DNA from: Rhodococcus rhodochrous
Lineage (GTDB): Bacteria > Actinomycetota > Actinomycetes > Mycobacteriales > Mycobacteriaceae
DNA: 64,000 nt
Direction: 5' to 3'
Assembly: GCF_014854695.1 (NCBI RefSeq)
Contig: NZ_CP027557.1
Location: 5,372,891 to 5,436,890, forward strand
Every line of letters starts with the position of its first letter. The first letter of the stretch is position 1. The notes beneath the pieces were generated by a model, which did not search any database, was not told the DNA's origin, and saw only the letters and a list, made by a program, of their open reading frames with translations. A program made the position numbers and the translations under genes. Below, piece by piece: positions 18,272 to 26,200 of the stretch.

Positions 18272-18955
18272 ATGAAACCCGGAGCACGAGTCGCCCTCGG
18301 TGTGGGCATCGGATATTTCCTCGGCCGTACCAAGAAGATGCGGGTGGCCATGATGCTCGCCGGTGCCGGAATGACCGGCAAACTGCCCAGCAATCCGCAG
18401 GAACTCTTGCAGCGCAGCGCCTCGATGCTCGGCTCGTCTCCCGAGATCAACAAGATCACCGAATCCGTTCGCGGAGAACTCATGCATGCGGCTCGTGCCG
18501 CTGCCGTGACCGCGGCCAGCAACCGGATCGACGCCCTCAACGAACGTCTGCAATCCCGTGCGAGCGGTGGCGGCGGAGGGTCGGAGGAACCCGAGGACGC
18601 CGAATACGAGGACGAATACGACGAACCACGCGACGAGCAGGAAGGTCGCGGCAGCAAGCGTCGCGGCAACCGGAGTCGCAACGAGGAGCCGGATTACGAC
18701 GAGACGGACGAAGAGGGTTCCGACGAGGAGGATTCGGGCGACGAAGAGGAGCCGGAGCCCGAGCGTCCCACACCGCGGCGCCGCGCAGCTCGGGCCACAT
18801 CCCGTCCGCGGACTTCCCGCAGCAAGAAGACGGCCGACAGCGAAGACTCGGACGACTCGGAGGAGGCACCTCCGAAGCCGCGCAAGCGCGCAGCGCGTAG
18901 CACTGCGTCGTCCTCCTCCTCCGGTCGTGCGCCCGTACGTCGAACGAAGCGGTGA
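18272..18955 (+). CDS. gvpY: Gas-vesicle cluster protein GvpY-like
   Basis: 227 residues. N-terminus (about 5-35) is hydrophobic and Gly/Ala-rich with VALGVGIGYFLGRTKKM; residues 40-95 are helical and well ordered; from about 98 a Gly run leads into a disordered tail with Glu/Asp blocks (EEPEDAEYEDEYDEP) and a basic Arg/Lys/Ser end (RAPVRRTKR). Such proteins accompany actinobacterial gvp genes and are often mis-annotated as DNA primase. Identification rests on position and tail type. ATG at 18272 has GGAG upstream. Role unknown; a membrane-linked assembly factor is possible. Confidence 0.7.
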   Translation: MKPGARVALGVGIGYFLGRTKKMRVAMMLAGAGMTGKLPSNPQELLQRSASMLGSSPEINKITESVRGELMHAARAAAVTAASNRIDALNERLQSRASGGGGGSEEPEDAEYEDEYDEPRDEQEGRGSKRRGNRSRNEEPDYDETDEEGSDEEDSGDEEEPEPERPTPRRRAARATSRPRTSRSKKTADSEDSDDSEEAPPKPRKRAARSTASSSSSGRAPVRRTKR

Positions 18956-20304
18956 GAACGATGGCCAGGTTGAGCGATGTATCGGGCGGAGTCGCCGACG
19001 CGGTGGGCAAGGCCGGGAAGACCGCGACCGATACCGCCGGTAAGGCCGGCCGCACCGCCACGGACACGGCGGGGAAGGCCACGGGAGGATTGACCGGCGG
19101 GTTGCAACAGTCGTTGCAGGGTCTCGCGGGAACGGTCGCCCAGAACGCGTTGTCGAGCCTGTCCGACAGGGTCACCGGCACAACTGGACGATTACAGGAT
19201 TACTCCGAGGGCAAGGGCGGGAATCTGGCCAGTGCGCTGACCGGTGTCGACAAGCTTGCCGAGGGCGAGTCGCCGTTGAAGGCAGCGGCGAGCTCAGGAT
19301 TCGAGAATCTGAAGAACACCGCCAAGGACAAGTTCCAGGACGTCAAGGAGGCCGTCACCGGCGGCGGCGGAGGCAAGGGCGGGGGTGGCAAGAAGCTCAA
19401 GCTCACCAACATCGTCGAGAGCATCGACGTGGGCGTGCCGATCGACCTCGCCTACGACCTGTGGACCCAGTTCGCCGACTGGCCGAAGTTCATGAAGAAG
19501 GTCGAACAGGTCGAACAGGTCGAGGACGAGAAGCTCAATTGGACCGGCAAGGTGTTCTGGTCGCGCCGGAACTGGGAGTCCACGATCCTCGAACAGGTGC
19601 CGTTCGAACGGATCGTGTGGCGTTCCAAGGGCGGCAAGGGTTACATCGACGGCGCGGTGACCTTCCACGAGCTCACACCCGATCTCACCCGGATCCTCAT
19701 GGTCCTCGAGTACCACCCCCGGGGCCTGTTCGAGCGCACCGCGAATCTGTGGCGGGCGGTCGGTCGCCGGTCCCGCCTGGAACTCAAACATTTCCGGCGC
19801 TACGCCATGACCGAGGCCGTACTGCATCCCGACGACATCGTCGGCTGGCACGGCGAGATCCGTGAGAGCGAGGTCGTCAAGGACGACGAGACCGCGCGTC
19901 AGGAGGAAGAGGAGCGGGAGCAGGAGGACGCCCGCGAGAACGGCGAGGAGGGGGACGAGGGGGAGACCGACACCTCCGGTGACGAGGACGAGATCCGCGA
20001 CGAGGACGAGGATTTCGAGGAGGGTGAACCGTCCGAAGACGAATACGAAGAGGAGTCACCCGAGGAGGAGGATCTGCGGGAGGAGGACGAAGGGGACGAG
20101 GAGCCGGCCGAGGATGAGGAGGATCTCGAGGACGAGTATCCCGAAGAGGAGGACGAGACCGAGGAGGACGAGTCCTCCGACGAAGAACCCGACGACGAAG
20201 AGGACGAGCCCGAACCGCCTCGGAAACGTGCGCCCGCCAAGCGGACCCGGGCGACGAAGAGCACCGGTACGCGCTCGTCCCGCTCGAGAGGATCCCGGTC
20301 ATGA
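18952..20304 (+). CDS. gvpZ: SRPBCC-domain gas-vesicle cluster protein GvpZ-like
   Basis: 450 residues from the GTG at 18952, which overlaps the gvpY stop; an ATG at 18961 would give 447. An N-terminal part with repeated [10 protein letters not shown] units (about 20-46) and amphipathic helices is followed by a Gly/Lys linker. An SRPBCC/polyketide-cyclase-like domain spans about 148-300 ([19 protein letters not shown]). Residues about 306-423 are almost solid Glu/Asp, then a basic Arg/Lys/Ser/Thr tail to the end. A hydrophobic-pocket domain beside a structural gas-vesicle gene is characteristic of actinomycete clusters; its ligand is unknown. Confidence 0.75.
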   Translation: MRTMARLSDVSGGVADAVGKAGKTATDTAGKAGRTATDTAGKATGGLTGGLQQSLQGLAGTVAQNALSSLSDRVTGTTGRLQDYSEGKGGNLASALTGVDKLAEGESPLKAAASSGFENLKNTAKDKFQDVKEAVTGGGGGKGGGGKKLKLTNIVESIDVGVPIDLAYDLWTQFADWPKFMKKVEQVEQVEDEKLNWTGKVFWSRRNWESTILEQVPFERIVWRSKGGKGYIDGAVTFHELTPDLTRILMVLEYHPRGLFERTANLWRAVGRRSRLELKHFRRYAMTEAVLHPDDIVGWHGEIRESEVVKDDETARQEEEEREQEDARENGEEGDEGETDTSGDEDEIRDEDEDFEEGEPSEDEYEEESPEEEDLREEDEGDEEPAEDEEDLEDEYPEEEDETEEDESSDEEPDDEEDEPEPPRKRAPAKRTRATKSTGTRSSRSRGSRS

Positions 20305-20711
20305 CCATCCAACCTGCAGGGGGCGGCGGGGGCGGCGGCGGGGGCGGTATGGCCCGTCCCAACTCGTCCGGCCTCGCCGACGTCATCGACACCATCCTCG
20401 ACAAGGGCCTCGTCATCGACGCGTTCGTGCGTGTCTCGCTCGTCGGTATCGAACTGCTCACCATCGACGCCCGCGTCGTCGTGGCCAGTGTCGACACCTA
20501 TCTGCGTTTCGCGGAAGCGGTGAACCGGCTCGAGATCTCCGACAACGAGCCGAAGGGCCTTCCGGATCTCGTCGGCGACATCACCTCCGGCGGTTCCAAG
20601 CACAAGACGAAGGGCGCGCTCGAGGCTGCGGGGGAGAAGGTCAGCGAGTTCCTCGGGGATGTCCAGGAGCAGCGGCAGCCCGCTCGACGATCACGCAGGG
20701 GTGAGGACTGA
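20301..20711 (+). CDS. gvpA: Gas-vesicle major structural protein GvpA
   Basis: 136 residues. The core at about 25-74 carries the near-invariant GvpA sequence ([37 protein letters not shown]), the helix-hairpin-helix that builds the ribbed gas-filled shell. A ten-Gly run precedes Met17 and a roughly 60-residue charged extension with a basic end ([12 protein letters not shown]) follows the core. The ATG at 20301 overlaps the gvpZ stop; Met17 (20349) is an alternative start and would resemble canonical GvpA ends. The only clear GvpA copy here; GvpJ and GvpS are relatives. Confidence 0.95.
   Translation: MTIQPAGGGGGGGGGGMARPNSSGLADVIDTILDKGLVIDAFVRVSLVGIELLTIDARVVVASVDTYLRFAEAVNRLEISDNEPKGLPDLVGDITSGGSKHKTKGALEAAGEKVSEFLGDVQEQRQPARRSRRGED
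20319..20347 (+). other. G-rich tract in the gvpA 5' region
   Basis: Almost uninterrupted G runs (four or more tracts of three to six G) at the start of gvpA. In mRNA this could form a G-quadruplex directly in front of Met17, or act as a crude ribosome site for that start. It encodes the Gly run if translation begins at 20301. Confidence 0.6.
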
Positions 20712-21523
20712 TGTCGACCGAACAGACCGAACGACCCGAGCAGGGCGACAGCGACGAAACCGCCACGACCACTGCGGTCTATGTCTACGGCATCGTCCCG
20801 TCGGATGTGGAACCGGAGGAGCATGCGGAAGGGGTGGGCAATCCGCCGGCCGAGGTGTCGGTGGTCAAGTCCGGTCGCATTGCTGCGCTGGTGAGCGAGA
20901 TCCCGACCGATCGCGCTCTCGGCACACCGGACGATCTCAAGGCGCACGCCGCGTTGCTCGACGGGACCGTGGCGGTCGCCCCCGTGCTCCCGCTGAGATT
21001 CGGTGCCGTCCTCACCGACCGGGATGCGGTGGCCGCGGAGTTGCTCGAGGGGAACGAGGACGAACTCGCCTCGGCCCTCGACCAACTCGACGGTCTCGCA
21101 CAGTTCGTCGTGAAGGGACGGTACGACGAGAGGGCGATCCTGCAGGAGATCCTCGAGGAGAACTCCGAGGCGGCGCAGTTGCGGGAGCAGATCCGCGGCC
21201 AGTCCGAGGACGCGACCCGCGAGGCCCGGATGGCGCTCGGGGAGATCATCAACGCGACGATCGAGGCCAAACGGAACGAGGACACGCGCCGCACGGTCGA
21301 GGCTCTGTCCTCTCTCGACCCGATGGTCAACGAGCGGCAACCCACGCACGAGCAGGATGCCGTGCACATCGCCGTCCTCGTCGAACTCGAGCGGCAGGAC
21401 GAACTCGAACAGGCCCTGCAGGAATTGGGCCGGGAATGGGAGGACCGGGTCGAGATCTCGTTGCTCGGCCCGATGGCGGCCTACGACTTCGTGGCGAAAT
21501 CCGATCCCGGCGAAGGAGGTTGA
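20711..21523 (+). CDS. gvpF: Gas-vesicle protein GvpF (GvpF/L family)
   Basis: 270 residues. N-terminal YVYGIVPSDV begins the beta-rich GvpF domain; the second half is helical (DATREARMALGEIINATIEA) with the C-terminal EISLLGPMAAYDF typical of the family. The ATG shares one base with the gvpA stop (TGATG). GvpF contacts GvpA and is thought to chaperone shell growth. Confidence 0.92.
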   Translation: MSTEQTERPEQGDSDETATTTAVYVYGIVPSDVEPEEHAEGVGNPPAEVSVVKSGRIAALVSEIPTDRALGTPDDLKAHAALLDGTVAVAPVLPLRFGAVLTDRDAVAAELLEGNEDELASALDQLDGLAQFVVKGRYDERAILQEILEENSEAAQLREQIRGQSEDATREARMALGEIINATIEAKRNEDTRRTVEALSSLDPMVNERQPTHEQDAVHIAVLVELERQDELEQALQELGREWEDRVEISLLGPMAAYDFVAKSDPGEGG

Positions 21524-21525
21524 CG

Positions 21526-21780
21526 ATGGGTCTGCTGACCTCCCTGCTCACGTTGCCCCTCGCTCCCGTCAAGGGAGTGATGTGGCTCGGAGAGATCATC
21601 CAGGAGCAGGTCGAACAGCAACTGCACGATCCCGCCAACGTGCGGCGCGAACTCGAGCAGATCGAGGAAGCGGCGGAGGCGGGCGAGCTGACGCCCGAGG
21701 AGAAGGACGAGGCGCAGCAGGCCGTGCTGAACCGGATGATCTCCCGGGGTGGATCCGGCCCCGCCGAGGGAAAGGAGTGA
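21526..21780 (+). CDS. gvpG: Gas-vesicle protein GvpG
   Basis: 84 residues, all helical, normal GvpG length. N-terminal LTLPLAPVKGVMWLGEIIQE and the acidic middle ELEQIEEAAEAGELTPEE are family features. Starts 2 bases after gvpF. A minor accessory protein needed for assembly. Confidence 0.9.
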   Translation: MGLLTSLLTLPLAPVKGVMWLGEIIQEQVEQQLHDPANVRRELEQIEEAAEAGELTPEEKDEAQQAVLNRMISRGGSGPAEGKE

Positions 21781-21784
21781 TCCC

Positions 21785-22081
21785 GTGGCGCAGGACACCG
21801 GTCCGCCCGCGATCTCGGCGGCCGAGGCCGCATCGGCGGCTCTCACACATCTGAAGGAACTGACCTCGAAGGAGGTTCAGGGGGTCACCTCCGTCGAACC
21901 CACCGAGGACGGATGGGTCGTCGAGGTGGAGGTCGTGGAGGACAGACGGATTCCGTCGTCGGCCGACATGCTCGCGCTCTACGAGGTGGAGGTCGATCTG
22001 GACGGGAATTTGCTTGCGTACCGGAGGACCCGGCGTTACGGACGCGGCAGCAGCGACATCGGTGCGAGGACCGGGTCATGA
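21785..22081 (+). CDS. gvpO: Gas-vesicle protein GvpO
   Basis: 98 residues. A helix (SAAEAASAALTHLKEL) is followed by a beta sheet with DGWVVEVEVVEDRRIPSSAD and DLDGNLLAYRRTRRYGRG, the GvpO signature. The GTG start lies 4 bases after gvpG with AAGGAG overlapping the gvpG end. In haloarchaea GvpO affects gvp expression; its actinobacterial role is unsettled. In Streptomyces clusters gvpO is first, here it sits between G and J. Confidence 0.88.
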   Translation: MAQDTGPPAISAAEAASAALTHLKELTSKEVQGVTSVEPTEDGWVVEVEVVEDRRIPSSADMLALYEVEVDLDGNLLAYRRTRRYGRGSSDIGARTGS

Positions 22082-22476
22082 CGGTGGTCGGTGGGGGTGG
22101 CGGCACGTCGTCGCCGCAGCCCTACGGGGGTGGAGGACGGTCGACCAATCTCGGCGACATCCTCGAGCGTGTCCTCGACAAGGGTTTGGTCATCGCCGGC
22201 GACATCCAGGTGAATCTGCTCGACATCGAACTGCTCACGATCAAGCTCCGCCTCGTCATCGCATCGCTCGAGACGGCCAAGGCCGTCGGGATCGACTGGT
22301 GGGAGAGCGATCCGTGGTTGACGAGCAAGGCTCGAGCACCCGAGGTCGATTCGAGCCGGGCAGAACTCGAGCTGGAGAATCGGCAGCTGCGCGAGCGGTT
22401 GGCTGCACTCGAGGCCCGAGCGGAGGAACTGGAGCCGGAAACGGCGGAGATCGTGGACGAGGAGGACCGTGACTGA
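22078..22476 (+). CDS. gvpJ: Gas-vesicle protein GvpJ
   Basis: 132 residues. GvpA-like core ILERVLDKGLVIAGDIQVNL, DIELLTIKLRLVIASLE, then GIDWWESDPWL, which marks GvpJ. A Gly-rich leader (VVGGGGGTSSPQPYGGGG) parallels the one in GvpA, and a coiled-coil tail (ELENRQLRERLAALEAR) follows. ATG overlaps gvpO (ATGA). Minor shell or nucleation component. Confidence 0.93.
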   Translation: MTVVGGGGGTSSPQPYGGGGRSTNLGDILERVLDKGLVIAGDIQVNLLDIELLTIKLRLVIASLETAKAVGIDWWESDPWLTSKARAPEVDSSRAELELENRQLRERLAALEARAEELEPETAEIVDEEDRD

Positions 22477-23257
22477 CACGACCGGAATCTGGATGTACGC
22501 CGTGACCGACGGGACGCTCGTCGGCCACGAGACCGAGGGCGCCTCCGGTGTCGCTGGTGAGCAGGTCCGCACGGTGCAGGAGGGCGGACTGACCGCCGTG
22601 GTCGGAACGGTGCCCCTGGACGATTTCGGCGAGGCCGCGCTGGCACGCAATCTCGAGGACCTGGACTGGCTGGAAAGAGTGGCCCGCGCCCATGATTCGG
22701 TCGTCGCCGGATTGGCGCGTCACGTCTCCGTGGTACCCCTGCGACTCGCGACCGTCTGCCTCGACGACGAGCGGGTCCGTGCCCTGCTCACCGAGCACCG
22801 GGAGCAGTTCTCGTCTGCACTCGCGCTCGTGACGGGTCGAACCGAATGGGGGGTCAAGGCGTTCGCCGATCGCAAGGCGCTGACCGCGGCCGCCGCCGAA
22901 GCGCAAGCGGAGGGAGCGGGTTCCGGCACGGGCACGGCCTATCTACTGCGCCGGCGTGCGCAACTGGCAGCACAGGAGAGTGTCGAACGCGATGCGGCCG
23001 AACGCGCCGCCGATATCCACGAGCGGTTGCTGCGCGTGTCGGCCGCGGGTCGCCGGAGCGCGCCGACCGATCCGGCACTGAGCGGCAGCCACGAGTGGAT
23101 GCTGCTCAACGGGACGTATCTCGTCGATGACGACCGGACGGACGAATTCCGCTCCGAGGTCGAGGAACTCGGGTCGCTGAATCAGGGGATCAAGCTCGAG
23201 ACGAGTGGTCCGTGGCCGCCCTACTCGTTCGCCGGAGCAGAACGGATCTCGCCGTGA
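22469..23257 (+). CDS. gvpL: Gas-vesicle protein GvpL (GvpF/L family)
   Basis: 262 residues. N-terminal GIWMYAVTDG; central VSVVPLRLATVCLDDERVRA; C-terminal EWMLLNGTYLVDDDR and SGPWPPYSFAG. The second GvpF/L paralogue of the cluster, and a hub for accessory proteins in haloarchaea. GTG start overlaps gvpJ by 8 bases. Confidence 0.9.
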   Translation: MTDTTGIWMYAVTDGTLVGHETEGASGVAGEQVRTVQEGGLTAVVGTVPLDDFGEAALARNLEDLDWLERVARAHDSVVAGLARHVSVVPLRLATVCLDDERVRALLTEHREQFSSALALVTGRTEWGVKAFADRKALTAAAAEAQAEGAGSGTGTAYLLRRRAQLAAQESVERDAAERAADIHERLLRVSAAGRRSAPTDPALSGSHEWMLLNGTYLVDDDRTDEFRSEVEELGSLNQGIKLETSGPWPPYSFAGAERISP

Positions 23258-23481
23258 GGTACGCCGACGGATCGGTGGACGAGGAACGGCGGATCGCTCT
23301 GATCGATCTGCTGGATCGGGTGTTGTCCGGCGGCGTGGTCATCACCGGCGACATCACGCTGTCGATCGCGGAGATCGATCTGGTGCGGATCTCGTTGCGC
23401 GCGTTGATCTCGTCGATCAGTACCCTGTCGCTACCCGGGATCGACGTCCCCGTCCCGCGTGGGGCCCGGGAGGGTTCGTGA
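23254..23481 (+). CDS. gvpS: Gas-vesicle protein GvpS (GvpA/J/M family)
   Basis: 75 residues. Short GvpA-fold core: IALIDLLDRVLSGGVVITGD, ISLRALISSIST. GTG start in the gvpL stop (GTGA), ending in the gvpK start. Likely a minor shell or tip component. Confidence 0.88.
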   Translation: MRYADGSVDEERRIALIDLLDRVLSGGVVITGDITLSIAEIDLVRISLRALISSISTLSLPGIDVPVPRGAREGS

Positions 23482-23771
23482 GCGAGCCGGTGAACTTCCC
23501 GTCGCGTATCGACGCCGATCCCGAATCCGTGGAGCGGGGTCTGGTGACGCTGGTGCTCACGCTCGTCGAACTGCTCCGGCAGCTGATGGAGCGTCAGGCC
23601 CTGCACCGCATGGATGCAGGGGATCTCAGCGACGAGCAGATCGAACGGCTCGGCACGACACTGATGCTGCTCGAGCAGCGCATGGGCGAACTGCGCGACC
23701 ATTTCGGGCTCACCCCCGAGGATCTCAACATCGATCTCGGTCCGCTGGGGACACTGCTGCCCCGGGAGTGA
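23478..23771 (+). CDS. gvpK: Gas-vesicle protein GvpK
   Basis: 97 residues, helical. GLVTLVLTLVELLRQLMERQ, ALHRMDAGDLSDEQIERLG and LGLTPEDLNIDLGPLG-type ending are the GvpK signature. Last gene of the operon, overlapping gvpS by 4 bases. Only 10 bases lie between its stop and the convergent dehydrogenase gene; no terminator hairpin is evident there. Confidence 0.92.
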   Translation: MSEPVNFPSRIDADPESVERGLVTLVLTLVELLRQLMERQALHRMDAGDLSDEQIERLGTTLMLLEQRMGELRDHFGLTPEDLNIDLGPLGTLLPRE

Positions 23772-23781
23772 GCCCGATCGG

Positions 23782-24918
23782 TCACATTCCGGCGATCTCC
23801 ACGAGCTCGTAGTCCTTCACGCCACCGGCGAGCACCCGCAGGTGGTCGTCCATGGTGCCGAGGGTGTGCTCGATCGCGGTCAGGCGGCTCAGGTAGTGGC
23901 CGATGGAGTGCTCGGCGGTGACACCGATACCGCCGTGCATCTGCACGGACTCCTGGCCGATCTTCCGAGCGGACCGGCCGACCTGCAGCTTGGCGCGCGA
24001 GGCGATGGTCGGGTCGACGATGCCGTCGGCGAGGGCCATGGTCGCGTACAGGCTCATGCTCGACGCCAGCTCGTACAGCACGTACATGTCGGCCGCGCGG
24101 TGGGTGAGCGCCTGGAACATCGACAGCGGCACACCGAACTGCTTGCGCTGCTTGAGATAGCCCGTCGTCAGCTGCACCGAGGAGTCGAGGGCACCGACCG
24201 CCTCGGCGCACAGTGCCGCCTGTGCGTGCACCTGCGCCGCGGTGATGGCGGCGGACGCGTCGGCCGCCTCACCGAGCGGGGTGGCCGCGACGTCGTCAAG
24301 TACGAGCTGCGCACCGCGACGCTCGTCGTGGGTGCGGTACGGCGTGCGGACCAGACCGTCGGCCGATGCGTCGACGACGAACAGTCCGACGCCACCCTCC
24401 GGGAGCTTCGCGGAGACGATGAAGGTGTCGGCGCAATCACCGTGCAGCACAGGGTTCTTGCGACCGGAGACGGTCCAGGAGTCGCCGTCGCGCGCCGCGG
24501 TGGTGGCCACCTCGGTGTGCGGCCAGCGGCTGCCCGGCTCGTCGTGCGCGAACGCGAGGAGCACGGTGCCCTCGGACAGCCGCGGCAGGATGTCGGAGCG
24601 CTGCGCGTCGGTACCGACCTCTGCGACGAGCCGACCGGGCAGGTAGACGCAGTCGAGCACGGGCTCGGGTGCAAGGGCGCGGCCGATCTCGGTCATGACG
24701 GCCATGACCTCCACGGGCCCGGCTCCCATGCCGCCGTGTTCCTCCGTGAAGGGCAGGCCGAGCACGCCGAGTTCGGCAAGCTGCTTCCACACGTCGCGAT
24801 TCCAGCCCAGGTCACTTTCGGCCACCCGGTTGCGCGACTCGACGTCGTACGCGCCGGAGAGCAGGTCGCGGACGGTCGCGCGGAGCATGTCCTGTTCGGT
24901 GTCGAGTTCGAAATTCAT
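23782..24918 (-). CDS. Acyl-CoA dehydrogenase, beta-type partner of a heteromeric pair
   Basis: 378 residues. Shows the general fold (LGVLGLPFTEEHGGMGAG; SGRKNPVLHGDCADTFI; VQMHGGIGVTAEHSIGHYL) but has HDEPGS where the FAD-binding motif of ordinary members usually reads TEPxAGS. Begins 10 bases after a second dehydrogenase gene. Mycolate bacteria encode such unlike pairs as alpha2-beta2 enzymes for steroid side chains or ring remnants, so an obligate heteromer is likely. Substrate not determined. Confidence 0.87.
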   Translation of the reverse strand: MNFELDTEQDMLRATVRDLLSGAYDVESRNRVAESDLGWNRDVWKQLAELGVLGLPFTEEHGGMGAGPVEVMAVMTEIGRALAPEPVLDCVYLPGRLVAEVGTDAQRSDILPRLSEGTVLLAFAHDEPGSRWPHTEVATTAARDGDSWTVSGRKNPVLHGDCADTFIVSAKLPEGGVGLFVVDASADGLVRTPYRTHDERRGAQLVLDDVAATPLGEAADASAAITAAQVHAQAALCAEAVGALDSSVQLTTGYLKQRKQFGVPLSMFQALTHRAADMYVLYELASSMSLYATMALADGIVDPTIASRAKLQVGRSARKIGQESVQMHGGIGVTAEHSIGHYLSRLTAIEHTLGTMDDHLRVLAGGVKDYELVEIAGM

Positions 24919-24928
24919 GTCCGGGGCC

Positions 24929-26098
24929 TCACAGTCCGAGAATCGAGGAAGCGATGATCGAACGCTGTACCTCGTTCGACCCGCCGTAGATGGTGACCTT
25001 GCGGTTGTTGAGGTAGGTCGGCATCGTCAGCTGCGCCCAGTCGGGCGAGTCGATACCGGCCTCGCCGGCGGGCAGCGAATCGGGGCCGGCGATGTCGACG
25101 AGCAGTTCGGTCGCGGCCTGCTGCAACTCGGAGCCGCGCATCTTGAGCAGCGACGATGCCGGGTTGGGCTTGCCGTCGGCCGAGCCGGCGACGACGCGCA
25201 GCTGGGTGAGCTCGAGAGCGAGCAGCTCGTTCTCGAGTTCGGCCAGGCGTGCCGCGAAGATCGGGTCGTCGAGCAGCGAGCCGCTGCCGTAGCGGGTCTC
25301 GGCCGCGAGGGACTTCGCCCGCGCGAGCTTGACCTTGGTGGCGCCGACCCGGGCGATGCCGGTGCGCTCGTTGCCGAGCAGGAACTTCGCCTGAGTCCAG
25401 CCGGTGTTCTCCTCACCGACGAGGTTCTCGGCGGGAACGCGCACGTCCTCGAAGAAGACCTCGTTGACCTCGTAGCCACCGTCGATCAGCTTGATCGGAC
25501 GGCGGGTGACGCCCGGGGTGTCCATCGGGAAGAGCAGCATCGAGATGCCGGCCTGCTTCTTCGCGTTCGGATCGGTGCGGACGAGGCAGAAGATCCAGTC
25601 GGCGTGCTGCGCGAGCGTCGTCCACGTCTTCTGCCCGTTGACGATGTAGTCGTCACCGTCGCGGACGGCGCGGGTCTTGAGGGACGCGAGGTCGGAGCCG
25701 GCCTCGGGCTCGGAGAATCCCTGGCACCACCAGATGTCGAGGTTGGCGGTGGCGGGGAGGAAGCGTTCCTTCATCTCCTGCGAACCGAACTGCGCGATGA
25801 CCGGGCCGATCATGGAGGCGTTGAACGGCAGCGGGTCGGGCACCGACGCGAGCTGCAGCTCGCTGAGCCAGATGTTGCGCTGCATCGGCGTCCAGTCCTG
25901 ACCGCCCCATTCGACGGGCCAGTTGGGAACGGCGAGGCCGCGCGAATGCAGGATGCGCTGGACAGCGACGTAGTCGTCCTTGCCCAGCGGGGTGCCGGAG
26001 GCGGTCTTCGCACGCACTTCGGCGGGGATCTCGGTGGTGAAGAAGGTGCGCAGTTCGTCGCGGAACGCACGCTCCTCCTCGGTGAGCTTCAGGTTCAT
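24929..26098 (-). CDS. Acyl-CoA dehydrogenase, alpha-type partner
   Basis: 389 residues. Clear FAD/substrate motifs: GFSEPEAGSDLASLKTRA, NGQKTWTTLAQHADW, and the C-terminal YGGSNEVQRSIIASSILGL. Gene order and the 10-base spacing tie it to the downstream partner. A tetR gene is divergent with about 100 bases between. Resembles FadE proteins of steroid or branched-chain catabolism. Confidence 0.9.
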   Translation of the reverse strand: MNLKLTEEERAFRDELRTFFTTEIPAEVRAKTASGTPLGKDDYVAVQRILHSRGLAVPNWPVEWGGQDWTPMQRNIWLSELQLASVPDPLPFNASMIGPVIAQFGSQEMKERFLPATANLDIWWCQGFSEPEAGSDLASLKTRAVRDGDDYIVNGQKTWTTLAQHADWIFCLVRTDPNAKKQAGISMLLFPMDTPGVTRRPIKLIDGGYEVNEVFFEDVRVPAENLVGEENTGWTQAKFLLGNERTGIARVGATKVKLARAKSLAAETRYGSGSLLDDPIFAARLAELENELLALELTQLRVVAGSADGKPNPASSLLKMRGSELQQAATELLVDIAGPDSLPAGEAGIDSPDWAQLTMPTYLNNRKVTIYGGSNEVQRSIIASSILGL

Positions 26099-26149
26099 GG
26101 AGGGGCCTTCCAGGGATGCCGGCGCCGTAGCGCTTCTCGCGATTCCAAA

Positions 26150-26167
26150 CTAACCTTACATTGTTAG
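26150..26167. promoter_or_regulatory. Candidate TetR operator, dehydrogenase pair/tetR
   Basis: CTAAC-N8-GTTAG inverted repeat in the AT-rich centre of the divergent region, 34 bases before the tetR ATG and about 52 before the dehydrogenase ATG. Arms are short, so only moderate support. Confidence 0.45.
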
Positions 26168-26200
26168 CTCGTCCAGGCCGGGCCGGAAGGAGGACGATGG

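Noticed and set aside
18272-23771. Hidden gvpN or gvpC inside or beside the gas-vesicle operon
   Set aside because: No AAA ATPase motif and no GvpC repeats in any frame; GvpY and GvpZ are different proteins.
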